A stretch of DNA of 64,000 bases from Streptomyces rhizosphaerihabitans (GTDB taxonomy: Bacteria > Actinomycetota > Actinomycetes > Streptomycetales > Streptomycetaceae): positions 186,001 through 250,000 of the forward strand of contig NZ_JAODTZ010000008.1 in NCBI RefSeq assembly GCF_025399795.1. Direction: 5' to 3'. The number at the start of each line of letters is the position of its first letter. Position 1 is the stretch's first letter. The position numbers and the translations under genes are program-made. Of this stretch, positions 53,173-62,426 are shown piece by piece. The notes beneath the pieces are model-generated. The model saw only the letters and a list, made by a program, of their open reading frames with translations. It had not been told where the DNA came from and ran no database searches.

Positions 53173-54033
53173 ATGCGTATTCGTGCAAGCCTGGCTGCCG
53201 CGACCGTGTCCGGCGTCGTGGCGCTCACTGCCCTTGCCGCTCCGGCCGCACAGGCGACGGACGTCCCGGCGCCCTTCACCTCGAAGATGTCGCCGTTCAC
53301 GGGCAACACGCCGGCCGACGACAGCCAGGGCGACACTCAGATCACCAAGGTCACGGTCAACGCCAACTCGGACGTCGTCGTCGGTGTGTCCAAGAAGAGC
53401 TTCAACATCTATGTGACCGCCACCGACCCGTCCGGCATCAACACCGCCGACGCCATCCTGTGGCACGGCACCAGCCTGTCCTCGGCCGACGCCGACGTGG
53501 ACGGGGTCATTGCGGCGGACCAGGCCGCCACCTGCGACAAGTGGAGCGCCACGTCCGCCACCTGCAAAATCACCGTCACGGCCGAGCCCGGTGACTCCGA
53601 GACGGCCTCGCTCTACGACAGCTTCCTGGCCGGCAAGTGGAACGTGGCCGTGTACGCCGAGGGCAACGACGGTGACTACGTCGAGAAGGACCTCTACAAG
53701 AACAGCTGGGTGAAGCGGGCCGCGAGCTTCAGCGGCTTCAACGCCAGCCCTGAGCCCGTCGCCAAGGGCAAGGCCATCACGGTCACCGGCACGCTCAACC
53801 GCGCGAGCTGGACCTACCTGAAGTACTACGGCTACGGCAGCCAGAGCGTCCAGCTGCAGTTCAAGAAGGCGGGCGCCAGCACCTACAGCACCGTCAAGAC
53901 GATCACGAGCTCGTCCAGCGGCTACCTGAAGACCACGGTGACCGCCTCGGTGGACGGTACCTACCGCTTCCACTACGCGGGCAACAGCACCTCGTCCGTC
54001 GCGGACGCCTACGACTACGTCGACGTTCGCTGA
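53173..54033 (+). CDS. Secreted protein of unknown function
   Basis: The 286-residue precursor has a signal peptide ending AQA-T near residue 29. The mature part has two beta-rich halves: ~35-165, with paired cysteines in AATCDKWSATSATC, and ~185-286, an Ig-like or bacterial-repeat fold (PVAKGKAITVTGTLNRASW...TYRFHYAGNSTSSV). GAGGAA precedes the ATG. Such C-terminal modules often mediate protein or wall contacts. It is monocistronic with a strong terminator, so it may be abundantly expressed. Confidence 0.78.
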   Translation: MRIRASLAAATVSGVVALTALAAPAAQATDVPAPFTSKMSPFTGNTPADDSQGDTQITKVTVNANSDVVVGVSKKSFNIYVTATDPSGINTADAILWHGTSLSSADADVDGVIAADQAATCDKWSATSATCKITVTAEPGDSETASLYDSFLAGKWNVAVYAEGNDGDYVEKDLYKNSWVKRAASFSGFNASPEPVAKGKAITVTGTLNRASWTYLKYYGYGSQSVQLQFKKAGASTYSTVKTITSSSSGYLKTTVTASVDGTYRFHYAGNSTSSVADAYDYVDVR

Positions 54034-54050
54034 CCGAACAGGTGAGCAGG

Positions 54051-54072
54051 GGCCCCGGACCAGTCCGGGGCC
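54051..54072 (+). terminator. Terminator of the secreted-protein gene
   Basis: GGCCCCGGA (54051-54059) pairs with TCCGGGGCC (54064-54072), followed by TTTCCT. Confidence 0.8.
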
Positions 54073-54245
54073 TTTCCTGTGCGGGCCGACGGGCCGGGCC
54101 TCATCGAGGCCCGTGGCCGGCGGGAGAAGCACCGCGAGCGGTCGGCGGACGCTCGCGGTGCATGCGTGACAGCGCTGAACGGGGCTGTCGCCGTGCCTGT
54201 CCGGCTGCCGGGCCAGCCTTCCCGTCGAACCGAGACGGAACAGCA

Positions 54246-54278
54246 CGAAGGGCCCGATCCAGTGGATCGGGCCCTTCG
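54246..54278 (-). terminator. Terminator of tRNA-Ser(CGA)
   Basis: A near-perfect 16-bp stem (CGAAGGGCCCGATCCA and complement) lies 9 bp beyond the 3' end of the minus-strand tRNA. Confidence 0.85.
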
Positions 54279-54286
54279 CCCATCTG

Positions 54287-54371
54287 CGGTAGCGGAGGGA
54301 TTTGAACCCTCGGTGACTTGCGCCACACTCGCTTTCGAGGCGAGCTCCTTCGGCCGCTCGGACACGCTACC
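54287..54371 (-). tRNA. tRNA-Ser (anticodon CGA)
   Basis: On the minus strand GGTAGCG (54371-54365) pairs with CGCTACC (54294-54288), with discriminator G at 54287. The loop CTCGAAA in a CTCGC/GCGAG stem gives CGA, reading UCG. It is class II with a long variable arm and no encoded CCA. Confidence 0.95.
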
Positions 54372-54574
54372 GAGGGAGACCCTACCCCAAGGTGGGCCGT
54401 GGTCTGAAATCCGTTTCGACGGCCCCGGATCTTCCGCGCGGGACGCGGGCAGAGGGCCGGCGAGTGCTCGGCCGGGCTTGTCCGGTGTCTGTCCGGTGAG
54501 CGGCAGATGCTCGCCCGGGGCTGCCCGCTGAGCGGCAGTGAGCGCCGTGAGCGAGAGTGAGCGGCAGCGGTCGG

Positions 54575-55069
54575 TCAGCGGTCGCGGAAGAAGTCGGTGA
54601 GCAGCGCGGCGCATTCCTCGGCGAGGACGCCCTCGACGACCTCGGGCCGGTGGTTGAGCCGCCGGTCGCGGACGACGTCCCAGACGGAGCCGGTCGCGCC
54701 CGCCTTCTCGTCGCGGGCGCCGTACACCACCCGCTCGACACGGGACTGGACGAGCGCGCCCGCGCACATCGTGCAGGGCTCCAGGGTGACGACGAGCGTG
54801 CAGCCGGACAGCCGCCACTCACCGAGCACGGTGGCGGCCCTGCGCAGCGCCAGGACCTCGGCGTGTGCCGTCGGGTCGCCGGTGGCCTCTCGTTCGTTGT
54901 GCCCGGCCGCCAGTACGGTCGTACCGTCCGGGGACAGTACGACGGCACCGACGGGAACGTCCCCGCCCCGGACCGCCAGCCGTGCCTCGTCCAGGGCGAG
55001 CCGCATCGGGGCCCGCCACCGGTCACGTACGGGATCGGGCGGCCGGGGTACCTGGTGGGAGGTGCTCAC
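54575..55069 (-). CDS. tadA: tRNA-specific adenosine deaminase TadA
   Basis: This 164-residue zinc deaminase converts wobble A34 to inosine in tRNA-Arg(ACG). The catalytic motifs are HAE (H69, E71) and EPCTMC (C99, C102), in the usual TadA spacing. The first ~20 residues are dispensable-looking, and an in-frame Met at residue 22 is an alternative start. Its substrate gene, tRNA-Arg(ACG), is present in the same window at 18929. A TadA-associated protein gene follows upstream in the same direction. Confidence 0.93.
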   Translation of the reverse strand: MSTSHQVPRPPDPVRDRWRAPMRLALDEARLAVRGGDVPVGAVVLSPDGTTVLAAGHNEREATGDPTAHAEVLALRRAATVLGEWRLSGCTLVVTLEPCTMCAGALVQSRVERVVYGARDEKAGATGSVWDVVRDRRLNHRPEVVEGVLAEECAALLTDFFRDR

Positions 55070-55237
55070 CAGGGGAACCTAGCGGAATCCCGCCCGGTCC
55101 GACGGCAGGGACCTGCGTGGGCCGTCCCCCGCCGTCCCACCGTTCCGGCGAGCGGCAGACGGCGGGCGAAGACCCGGCCCGCTGGATGGGGCCGGCTCGC
55201 CGGTCGGGGGTTGGCTCGCAGGCCAAAGGGGCAGGGC

Positions 55238-55798
55238 CTAGCGGACGGTCTCCAGGACCTCTGCCGCTCCCAGGGCTTCGGCGATCGTGCTGAGCGCGTC
55301 GCCTTCGTCCAGGGCCAGCAGTTCCCTCTCGCTCACTCCGAGGTCCGCGAGGATGTAGCGGTCCCCGACGGGGCTGTGCGACACGGCATCGCCGGACACG
55401 CTCCCCTGTTCCTCCTCGTCGTCATCGGAGTCCCCGGGGTCACCGTCCTCCGTGCCGTCCAGATCGAGGGAGTCCAGGTCGGCGTCGTCGTCGCCCGGCT
55501 CCCGTCCTAGTAGTTCGTCCGTGAGCAGGATCTCGCCGTACGAGCTACGGGCGGCCGCGGCGGCGTCCGAGACGTAGATACGAGGGTCCTCCTCGCCGTC
55601 CACGCGGACGACGCCGAACCACGCGTCCTCCTGCTCGATGAGTACGAGCACCGTGTCCTCGTCCGAGACTTCACGGGCCAGGTCGGTCAGATCCGACAGG
55701 GTTTCCACATCGTCGAGCTCTGTATCGCTCGCTTCCCACCCGTCTTCGGTGCGCGCGAGCAGTGCGGCGAAGTACACCGTGACTCTCCCACTGGTCAT
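55238..55798 (-). CDS. tRNA adenosine deaminase-associated protein
   Basis: This 186-residue acidic protein has VTVYFAALLARTEDGWEASDTELDDVETLSDL at its N-terminus, an Asp/Glu-rich disordered stretch (~105-135) and a C-terminal helical part (DRYILADLGVSERELLALDEGDALSTIAEALG). It matches the actinobacterial family named for its constant position beside tadA (TIGR03941 type). The molecular role is unknown. The start could be this ATG or a GTG five codons later. Confidence 0.86.
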   Translation of the reverse strand: MTSGRVTVYFAALLARTEDGWEASDTELDDVETLSDLTDLAREVSDEDTVLVLIEQEDAWFGVVRVDGEEDPRIYVSDAAAAARSSYGEILLTDELLGREPGDDDADLDSLDLDGTEDGDPGDSDDDEEEQGSVSGDAVSHSPVGDRYILADLGVSERELLALDEGDALSTIAEALGAAEVLETVR

Positions 55799-56491
55799 AG
55801 GCGTGCCGGTTGGGGTTCCCCCCGGCGGAGGCTGTGGGCGAGGAATGCTGCTCCGAGCCCCGCCCACTCGGAATCGTGGCAGAAACAGAGCGATCAGGGG
55901 ATGTCTTCGGCCTGCTGTGTCTGCCTCTTTTGATCGCTAACAGCGGATCGTACGCGGCTGCCCGCGCCGCGTAAGCGCCTCCGCGCCCGACACGTCCACC
56001 ACACGGCCCCTCGTGGCACGGGCGTGGCCCGGTTCCACAGCGGCCGGGCGACCGGTTTTCCCTCCGGCGTGCCGTCGACCGCCGTGCGGGCGCGTCACCC
56101 CGTCCCGGGCGGCCGTGTCACCGGCGGCGGCGCGGGCACACCGCCGACCTTCCCGCGGGTTCGGCGGAACGGCGGTGTGGAGAGTGCATCCACCCTCCGT
56201 GGGCGTGTTGGCCGCACTCCTCCACACGGCGGCATCCGTGGCGGGGCGCAGGGCGACGACGATGGCGTGCGGGTTGACGACCGCGACGGGCGAGGGCCGG
56301 CGATGATGGCGTGTGTCCCGACATCCGTGGTGGACCAGGCCTGCGATCAGGGCCTGCGGGTTGACGACCGCGACGCGGCGGGCCGACGGTGATGGCGTGT
56401 GCTCCGTCATCCGTGGTGGACCGGGCCAACGGCCAACGGCCAACGGCCAACGACCTGCGGCCCTGCGGGCGACGACAGTCGCTGGTGCCGA
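55799..56491. other. Repeat-bearing intergenic region of about 690 bp
   Basis: Long open frames on both strands here are compositional. The right half carries an 87-bp direct repeat and a heptamer array (separate entry). Confidence 0.45.
56268..56451 (+). repeat. 87-bp imperfect tandem repeat and GGCCAAC array
   Basis: A phrase beginning TGCGGGTTGACGACCGCGAC recurs at 56268 and 56355. GATGGCGTGTG with a following CATCCGTGGTGGACC recurs at 56305 and 56391. Four exact GGCCAAC heptamers fill 56424-56451. Confidence 0.85.
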
Positions 56492-56680
56492 CTACCAGCG
56501 GAACGTGCGCATGCGCATCGCGTGGCGGAGCCGGGCGGTCTTGGCGCGGCGGGGCTGGACCCGGTCGCGCAGCTCGCGTGCCTCGGTCAGGTCGCGCAGG
56601 AACTGGGCCCGTCGCCTCCTGCGCTCGGCGTCGCTCTCCAGCCGCTCGGAGGACTCCTCTTCCGGGTTCCGCATTGGCAC
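56492..56680 (-). CDS. Small basic helical protein
   Basis: This 62-residue protein (VPMRNPEEESSERLE) has a strongly charged helix (DAERRRRRAQFLRDLTEARELRDRVQ) and ends MRMRTFRW. The length, charge pattern and position between tadA and upp match a small conserved Streptomyces hypothetical as I recall it. The start is either GTG 56680 or ATG 56674. No function is known. Confidence 0.6.
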   Translation of the reverse strand: MPMRNPEEESSERLESDAERRRRRAQFLRDLTEARELRDRVQPRRAKTARLRHAMRMRTFRW

Positions 56681-56812
56681 ACCACCCCAGGTCCGTCCCT
56701 CCCACCTTCCCTCTGATGGGCGGTTTGATGCCAGCGGACGGGTGATGCCGGACGGCGGCTCTTGCCGGGCGGGTCAGTGTCGGGTGGCGGGAGCCCCGCT
56801 ACTGTTGTGGAC

Positions 56813-57448
56813 ATGCGTCTTCACGTCGTCGACCACCCCCTGGTCGCCCATAAGCTCACCACCCTGCGCGACCGGCGCACCGACTCCGCGACCTTCCGGC
56901 GGCTGGCCGACGAGCTGGTCACCCTGCTCGCCTACGAGGCCACCCGCGACGTGCGCACGGAGCAGGTCGACATCGTGACCCCGGTCTCCCCGACCACAGG
57001 CGTCAAGCTCTCCTACCCGCGCCCGCTCGTCGTGCCGATCCTGCGCGCCGGCCTCGGCATGCTCGACGGTATGGTCCGGCTGCTGCCGACCGCCGAGGTG
57101 GGCTTCCTGGGCATGGTGCGCGACGAGGAGACGCTTCAGGCCTCCACGTACGCCACCCGTATGCCCGACGACCTCTCCGGCCGTCAGGTGTACGTCCTGG
57201 ACCCGATGCTGGCCACCGGCGGCACGCTCGTCGCCGCGATCCAGGAGCTGATCAAGCGCGGCGCCGACGATGTCACCGCCGTGGTCCTGCTCGCCGCCCC
57301 GGAGGGTGTCGAGCTCATGGAGCGCGACCTGGCGGGCACGCCGGTCACCGTCGTCACGGCCTCGGTCGACGAGCGCCTGAACGAGCACGGCTACATCGTG
57401 CCGGGTCTCGGCGACGCCGGGGACCGGATGTACGGCGCCGCCGAGTAA
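56813..57448 (+). CDS. upp: Uracil phosphoribosyltransferase
   Basis: This 211-residue enzyme of pyrimidine salvage makes UMP from uracil and PRPP. It has the PRPP loop [13 protein letters not shown] (D130-T138) and the uracil-binding C-terminal [12 protein letters not shown] motif, at the normal family length. A TACTGT -10-like element at 56800-56805 ends seven bases before the ATG and no Shine-Dalgarno is present, which suggests a leaderless transcript. Confidence 0.95.
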   Translation: MRLHVVDHPLVAHKLTTLRDRRTDSATFRRLADELVTLLAYEATRDVRTEQVDIVTPVSPTTGVKLSYPRPLVVPILRAGLGMLDGMVRLLPTAEVGFLGMVRDEETLQASTYATRMPDDLSGRQVYVLDPMLATGGTLVAAIQELIKRGADDVTAVVLLAAPEGVELMERDLAGTPVTVVTASVDERLNEHGYIVPGLGDAGDRMYGAAE

Positions 57449-57475
57449 CTCCGTAGCGACTGCGGAGCCGCCCCG

Positions 57476-57625
57476 GAGTCAGCGTCTCTTCTTCGAGCGC
57501 GACTTCGGAGTCAGCGGCTCGCGCTCGTGAGCGACCCCGAAGTCGGCAGCTCGTCCGTCGAGCCCGGCTCCGGGGTCAGCGGCTCTTCTTCGGGAGCGAA
57601 CCCGGAGTCAGCAGCTCTTCTTCGA
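57476..57625 (-). repeat. Imperfect copies of the 3' end of the LytR_C gene
   Basis: GTCAGC(G/A)GCTCTTCTTCG-type segments occur near 57478, 57575 and 57606, with diverged copies near 57510 and 57541. The copy at ~57606 is the gene's own C-terminal SKKSC-stop. The others lie beyond the stop, each again reading as KK/R-(C)-stop. Confidence 0.8.
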
Positions 57626-58264
57626 GGTGGAGGGCGCCGGTTCGGGCTGAGCCAGGACGGTCAGCGCCTTGTCGGCGTCCTCCTTCTTCGTCAGCGTCTT
57701 GAAATCGGTGCCGATGATGAGGTCGACCGTGGTGGCCTGGGCGCGGCCGTCGGTCTTCAGCTCGGCGCCGGAGAGCTGGGTGTTGAGTACGGGCAGCGCG
57801 GCCTGGTCGGCGGTCTTGGCGCCGAGCAGCAGCCCCGCCCCCGCGACCTTCTTGTCGTACGCGGCCGTCGCGTTGCCCACGTCACCGATCTTGAAGCCGC
57901 GCTTCTTCAGCTCGTCCGCCGTCTGCTTGGCGAGCCCGCTGCGGGGAGTCGCGTTGAAGACGTTCACGGTGATCTGGCCGGGCTTGGGCAGAGTGGCCGC
58001 GACGGCGGCGGCCGCGGAGGCCTTCGCCGAGGGCGTGACCTTCGCCGCGCAGTCCGCCTTGGTGCCCGCGGCCGTGGCCTTGCTGCCGCCCGTGTAGATG
58101 TCGATGAGCTGCAGGGACCCCCACCCGATCAGCCCGAGCACGGTGACGGAGGCGACGCTCAGGAACGCGAACTTGCGACGCCCGCGGGGGCGGCGCATCC
58201 GCGGGTACTTGTCCCCCGTGATCCGATACTGGCCACCCATGCCAGGGGGAGTAAGCATGCTCAT
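57608..58264 (-). CDS. LytR C-terminal-domain membrane protein
   Basis: This 218-residue protein has a basic N-terminal tail, one transmembrane helix at ~31-53 and an extracytoplasmic LytR_C domain (~95-195: ITVNVFNATPRSGLAKQTADELKKRGFKIGDVGNA). The domain is found attached to LytR-CpsA-Psr wall-polymer ligases but here stands alone. Its single-Cys C-terminus (KKSC) is unusual. It is likely to act at the cell envelope. Confidence 0.88.
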   Translation of the reverse strand: MSMLTPPGMGGQYRITGDKYPRMRRPRGRRKFAFLSVASVTVLGLIGWGSLQLIDIYTGGSKATAAGTKADCAAKVTPSAKASAAAAVAATLPKPGQITVNVFNATPRSGLAKQTADELKKRGFKIGDVGNATAAYDKKVAGAGLLLGAKTADQAALPVLNTQLSGAELKTDGRAQATTVDLIIGTDFKTLTKKEDADKALTVLAQPEPAPSTSKKSC

Positions 58265-58354
58265 GGGCGCAGCGTAGTGCGCCGAGACGCCAATGCCTAC
58301 TAGATGATCATTGCCCGGCGTTCAGTTCAACCCATTGGGGTCAAGCCGTGGCCA

Positions 58355-58651
58355 TTAGTCCAGTTCAAGAACGCGCGCGTGCAGCACCTGGCGCTGCTGG
58401 AGCGCGGCGCGGACGGCGCGGTGCAGGCCGTCCTCCAGGTACAGATCGCCCTGCCACTTGACGACATGGGCGAAGAGGTCGCCGTAGAAGGTGGAGTCCT
58501 CCGCGAGGAGGGTCTCCAGGTCCAGCTGGCCCTTGGTCGTCACGAGCTGATCGAGGCGGACCGGGCGCGGCGCGACGTCCGCCCACTGCCGGGTGCTTTC
58601 CCGGCCGTGGTCGGGGTACGGCCGGCCGTTTCCGATGCGCTTGAAGATCAC
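58355..58651 (-). CDS. ParB-like small protein
   Basis: This 98-residue protein has MIFKRIGNGRPYPDHG, VRLDQLVTTKGQLDLETLL and YLEDGLHRAVRAAL. The DGLHR segment resembles the DGxHR motif of ParB/sulfiredoxin-fold proteins. Databases often list such sequences as VapB-type antitoxins, but no toxin gene is adjacent. The role is unknown. Confidence 0.72.
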   Translation of the reverse strand: MIFKRIGNGRPYPDHGRESTRQWADVAPRPVRLDQLVTTKGQLDLETLLAEDSTFYGDLFAHVVKWQGDLYLEDGLHRAVRAALQQRQVLHARVLELD

Positions 58652-58747
58652 ACGGAAAGCCTACCGGTCAAGACCTTCCGGGCGCAGCCATGGCGGCGGA
58701 GTGCGACGCTGGAAAAGATGTCGTAAATCCTTGCAAATCGGGAACAG

Positions 58748-59346
58748 GTGTCTGATAAAGGCGACGGCGAGGCCGTGCCGTCGACTGCCGCTGGGACCGT
58801 TCCCGAGCGGACGGCCGGTGCTCCCGCGCTCCCGCGGGAAGCCCTGGAGATCGCCGCCGGCTACGCCGTCGCCGGTCCCGCCCTGGATCTCGGCGCGCTG
58901 ATCTGGGACGGGACGTGCCTGCCCGACGCGCAGATCCGCATCCCGTTGCCGATGCTGAACCGGCACGGCCTGGTGGCGGGCGCCACCGGCACCGGCAAGA
59001 CCAAGACGCTCCAGCTGATCGCCGAGCAGCTGTCGGCGCAGGGTGTCTCCGTCTTCCTCGCCGACATCAAAGGTCCAGGAGCGCGCGCGGGAGGTCCACC
59101 AGGAGTGGACACAGAGCGGCTGTCCGGCGGAGTTCTACGCGCTCGGCGGCCTCGGCCACGGCATTCCCGTACGCGCCACCGCAGGGTGGGCGCTCCGGCG
59201 GCCGGAGCCGGCCGAAGAAGGACGCCTCCGTCGTCGAGCAGGTCGTCGGCAGCGGGCTGTTCAAGTCCCTGGCCCGGTCCGTGGGTACGCAGACCGGGCG
59301 GGAGATCACCCGGTCGATCTTCGGGACGGCGCGCAAGCTGCGCTGA
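58748..59346 (+). pseudogene. Decayed HerA-like ATPase (DUF853) gene
   Basis: Pieces of one DUF853 helicase-type protein occur in three frames. Frame from 58748 gives the N-terminus with Walker [11 protein letters not shown] and FLADIKG. The second frame from about 59070 gives [10 protein letters not shown]...[20 protein letters not shown]. The third frame gives the C-terminal [31 protein letters not shown]...IFGTARKLR. About 15 residues are lost at the first junction and over 300 at the second, relative to the ~500-residue family length. The start and stop of the ancestral gene are still recognisable. Confidence 0.8.
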
Positions 59347-59574
59347 TTCCAGCCCCCGGATGCTTGAGGCGCAGGCGCAGGGGCCACGGCCGGGGCGAGC
59401 CTTGCGGGGCGGCACCCGCGCTGGGGATGAGGAGCACCCGCGCCGGGAAGGGCGGGAACACCCGTGCCCGGGAGCGCGCCGGCACCGTGCCCGGGAGGGT
59501 GGAAGCGCCCCGGACCGAGGACGGTGGGGGCACCCTTGCCCGGGGCGGGCGGACGCCGGTTCCCCGGACCCGGG

Positions 59575-60159
59575 TTACTTGCTGGAGGCCTTCGCCGCCG
59601 CCTTCATCTCCTGTTTGTGGGCGCGGACCTTGGCGAGGGACTCCGGGCCGGTGATGTCGGCGACCGAGCGGAAGGACTCGGCCTCGCCGTAGGAGCCCGC
59701 CGCTTCGCGCCAGCCCTTGGGGCGGACGCCGAGTTGTTTGCCGAGGAGGGCCAGGAAGATCTGGGCCTTCTGGGGGCCGAAGCCGGGGAGTCCCTTGAGA
59801 CGGCGGAGGAGTTCCTCGCCGGTTGCGGCGTCCCTCCAGACGGCGGCGGCGTCTCCGTCGTAGTGCTCGACGAGGTACTGGCACAGCTGATGGATGCGCT
59901 TGCCCATCGAACCGGGATACCGGTGCACGGCCGGCTTTTCCGAGAGCAGCGCGGCGAACCTCTCCGGGTCGTACGAGGCGATCTCGTTCGCGTCGAGATC
60001 GTCCGCCCCCATGCGCTGGGCGATCGTGTACGGCCCCGCGAAGGCCCACTCCATCGGCACCTGCTGGTCCAGCAGCATGCCGACCAGGGCCGCGAGCGGG
60101 CTGCGGCCGAGCAGTTCGTCGGCCTCGGGCTGCTGGGTGAGGTGAAGAGCGACGTCCAT
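59575..60159 (-). CDS. HhH-GPD-type DNA repair protein
   Basis: This 194-residue protein has a helix-hairpin-helix [28 protein letters not shown] near 120-147. Upstream, [30 protein letters not shown] matches the family's N-terminal helix. It belongs to the base-excision-like HhH-GPD group; the catalytic Asp and substrate are uncertain. Transcription is leftward, diverging from the iron-box operon. Confidence 0.85.
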   Translation of the reverse strand: MDVALHLTQQPEADELLGRSPLAALVGMLLDQQVPMEWAFAGPYTIAQRMGADDLDANEIASYDPERFAALLSEKPAVHRYPGSMGKRIHQLCQYLVEHYDGDAAAVWRDAATGEELLRRLKGLPGFGPQKAQIFLALLGKQLGVRPKGWREAAGSYGEAESFRSVADITGPESLAKVRAHKQEMKAAAKASSK

Positions 60160-60253
60160 GGATCGATGATCCCGCGTGCGGGGCGGGACGCTCGGTCGTG
60201 GCCCCCAGGTTCACCGGGTCCTCACCCCGGGCGCACCCTCCGGAGCGTGTGAG

Positions 60254-60272
60254 TTAGGTTAGCCTAACCTGA
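60254..60272. promoter_or_regulatory. Iron box (DmdR/IdeR-type operator)
   Basis: TTAGGTTAGCCTAACCTGA matches the 19-bp actinobacterial iron box and has a perfect AGGTTAG-C-CTAACCT palindrome. It lies 18 bp before the GTG of the acylase gene, where DmdR1/IdeR would block transcription when iron is plentiful. Confidence 0.88.
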
Positions 60273-60290
60273 CATGAGTGGGGATGAGTC

Positions 60291-62426
60291 GTGACCGCCG
60301 ATATCTACCGTGACACCTGGGGCATCCCGCACCTGCGCGCCGGCAGCGCACGTGAACTCGCCCACGCCCAGGGCCGGGTCACCGCCCGGGACCGGGCCTG
60401 GCAGCTGGAGGTCGAACGGCACCGCTCCCAGGGCACCTCGGCCGCGTTCCTAGGCGCGGAATCCGTCGGCTGGGACCGGTTCGCGCGCCGAGCCCGGCTC
60501 GACGACACCGCACGACGCTGTTTCGAGGCCCTGCGGGAGCGGGACCCCGAGACCGCCGCGTGGGTCGTCGCGTACGTCGACGGGGTCAACGCCGGACTGG
60601 CCGAAGGGGCCTCCCGCGCGCCGGAGTTCGCGGCGAGCGGGCTCACTCCGGGGCGCTGGGAACCCTGGAGTCCCATGGGGGTCTGGCTCGGCACCCACAT
60701 CCTCTTCGCCGGGTTCCCCGCCAAGCTGTGGCGCGAGGAGGTCGTACGGCGGCTGGGCCCGGACGCGGTCGGCCTGTTCGCCATGGACGGGCCGGGCACG
60801 GCCGGGAGCAACGGATGGCTGGTGAGCGGCGAACGCACTGCCACCGGGCAGGCGCTGATCGCCGGTGACCCGCACCGCTTCATCGAGGATCCCGGCGTCT
60901 ACCAGCAGATCCGCCTCTCCTGCCCGGAGTTCGACGTCGTCGGCCTCGCCGTCCCCGGCGTTCCCGGTATCGCCCACTTCGCCCACACCGGAACCGTCGC
61001 CTGGGCGATCACCAACGCGATGGCCGACTACCAGGACCTCTACCGGGAGCGGCTGCGTCTCGTGGACGCGGGGGACGCGGGGGACGCAGGGGACGCGGGG
61101 GATGCAGAGGACGCAGGGGATGCAGGGGATACGAGGGAGGGCGTGGCTGTCGAGGCCCTCGGTCCCGACGGTGTGTGGCGGGCCGCGGTACGGCACGTGG
61201 AGCGGGTGGAGGTGGCCGGCGGCGAACCCGTCGAGGTCGAGGTGATCGAGACGGAGCGCGGGCCCGTGGTGATCGGGGGCGTGGGCGCCGAGGAGTCCAT
61301 CAGTCTCCGCTACCCGCCCCGCGTGACACGCGACCTCGGCTTCGGCGCGCTCCTCCCGCTGTTGCGCGCCCGCCGGGTCGCCGACGTGGACCGGGCGTTC
61401 GAAGCCTGGGCCGAGCCGGTGAACGTCGTGCAGGCCGCCGACACCGAGGGCGGAGTGCTGTACCGCGTCGCGGGCCGGGTCCCGGTCCGCGCCATGGCCG
61501 GCCGAACCCGGGTGGTGCCCGCCTGGGAGGCCGGGCACGAGTGGACCGGCTGGCACGAGATGCCGTACGGCCCGGTCGTGGACGGCCTCGCCGTGATGGC
61601 GAACCAGCGCGGCCCCGCGGCCCCGCTCGGCGTCGAGTTCGCGCCGCCCCACCGTGCCGCCCGCATTCGACAGCTGCTCGACGCGGGCGCGAAGTGGTCG
61701 GCGCGGGACATGCCGGTCATCCACATGGACACCCATCTCGCCTCCGCCGCAGCTCTGTTGGACCGATTGCCCGCACTGGAACTCTCCGAAGCCGCGACCG
61801 GGATCAGGGACCAACTCCTGCGCTGGAACCGGCACATGGACGCCGACAGCACTGCGGCGGCGATGTACGCGCAGGTGCGCGGCGCGGTCGTGCGACGGCT
61901 CGCCGCTCACCCGGCGCTCGCCGTCCTGGCGGAGCCGCCCGCGGTCCCGGACGTCTTCCTGCCCTGGCTCGCGATCGCCCCGCGTGTTGCCTTCGCCCTC
62001 GAAAACCTGCTGACCGCACAGGAGTTGTACGGCGTGGACCGCGACGACGTGGTGCGCGCGGCCGTCGAGGAGGCGGCCGCCCGGCCCGTGTCGTCCCGCA
62101 CCTGGGGCGACACCCATCGCCTCGCCCCCTGGCGTGCGCTCACCGGCGACCCGTACGACGAACCGGCCCTGTCCGGCGACAACGACTGCGTCCTGTCCAC
62201 CTCGTCGGTGCCCGGACTGACCGACCTGAGCGCCCGTGGATCCGCCGCCCGGTACGTCTGGGACCTCGCCGACCGGGCCAACAGCCTCTGGGTGGTCCCG
62301 TTCGGAGCCGACGGCGTTCCCGGTGCGGCCCACAACCGCGACCAACTCCCCTTGTGGCTCAAGGGAGATCTCGTCCCCGTGACCACCGACTGGAACACGC
62401 TGACCAAGGAGAGCGATGACGACTGA
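60291..62426 (+). CDS. Penicillin-acylase-family (Ntn) hydrolase
   Basis: This 711-residue member of the penicillin acylase S45 family is an autoprocessed Ntn hydrolase that cleaves or forms amide bonds. The self-cleavage site is G172-S173 (GTAGSNGW); Ser173 becomes the catalytic beta-chain N-terminus, and beta-chain marks such as HFAHTGTVAWAITNAMAD follow. It has no signal peptide, unlike periplasmic PvdQ and most secreted acylases, so it is probably cytosolic. A DAGDAGDAG low-complexity insert lies at ~260-283. An iron box controls it and the next gene (an acyltransferase) overlaps it, suggesting siderophore tailoring, as PvdQ does for pyoverdine. Confidence 0.88.
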   Translation: MTADIYRDTWGIPHLRAGSARELAHAQGRVTARDRAWQLEVERHRSQGTSAAFLGAESVGWDRFARRARLDDTARRCFEALRERDPETAAWVVAYVDGVNAGLAEGASRAPEFAASGLTPGRWEPWSPMGVWLGTHILFAGFPAKLWREEVVRRLGPDAVGLFAMDGPGTAGSNGWLVSGERTATGQALIAGDPHRFIEDPGVYQQIRLSCPEFDVVGLAVPGVPGIAHFAHTGTVAWAITNAMADYQDLYRERLRLVDAGDAGDAGDAGDAEDAGDAGDTREGVAVEALGPDGVWRAAVRHVERVEVAGGEPVEVEVIETERGPVVIGGVGAEESISLRYPPRVTRDLGFGALLPLLRARRVADVDRAFEAWAEPVNVVQAADTEGGVLYRVAGRVPVRAMAGRTRVVPAWEAGHEWTGWHEMPYGPVVDGLAVMANQRGPAAPLGVEFAPPHRAARIRQLLDAGAKWSARDMPVIHMDTHLASAAALLDRLPALELSEAATGIRDQLLRWNRHMDADSTAAAMYAQVRGAVVRRLAAHPALAVLAEPPAVPDVFLPWLAIAPRVAFALENLLTAQELYGVDRDDVVRAAVEEAAARPVSSRTWGDTHRLAPWRALTGDPYDEPALSGDNDCVLSTSSVPGLTDLSARGSAARYVWDLADRANSLWVVPFGADGVPGAAHNRDQLPLWLKGDLVPVTTDWNTLTKESDDD
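61066..61131 (+). repeat. GACGCGGGG-type 9-bp repeat inside the acylase gene
   Basis: About seven imperfect copies of a 9-bp unit encode the DAG triplet repeat; it is in frame and the flanks are conserved. Confidence 0.8.

Noticed and set aside
55937..56443. 168-residue minus-strand gene between tadA and upp
   Set aside because: It spans the 87-bp repeats, is Arg/Pro-rich and lacks a start signal or family; compositional open frame is more likely.
58355..58651. Toxin-antitoxin system around the ParB-like small protein
   Set aside because: No toxin-like gene is adjacent; the neighbours are a LytR_C gene and an ATPase relic.
60450..62345. 631-residue minus-strand open frame
   Set aside because: It is antisense to the acylase gene, which has clear catalytic motifs.
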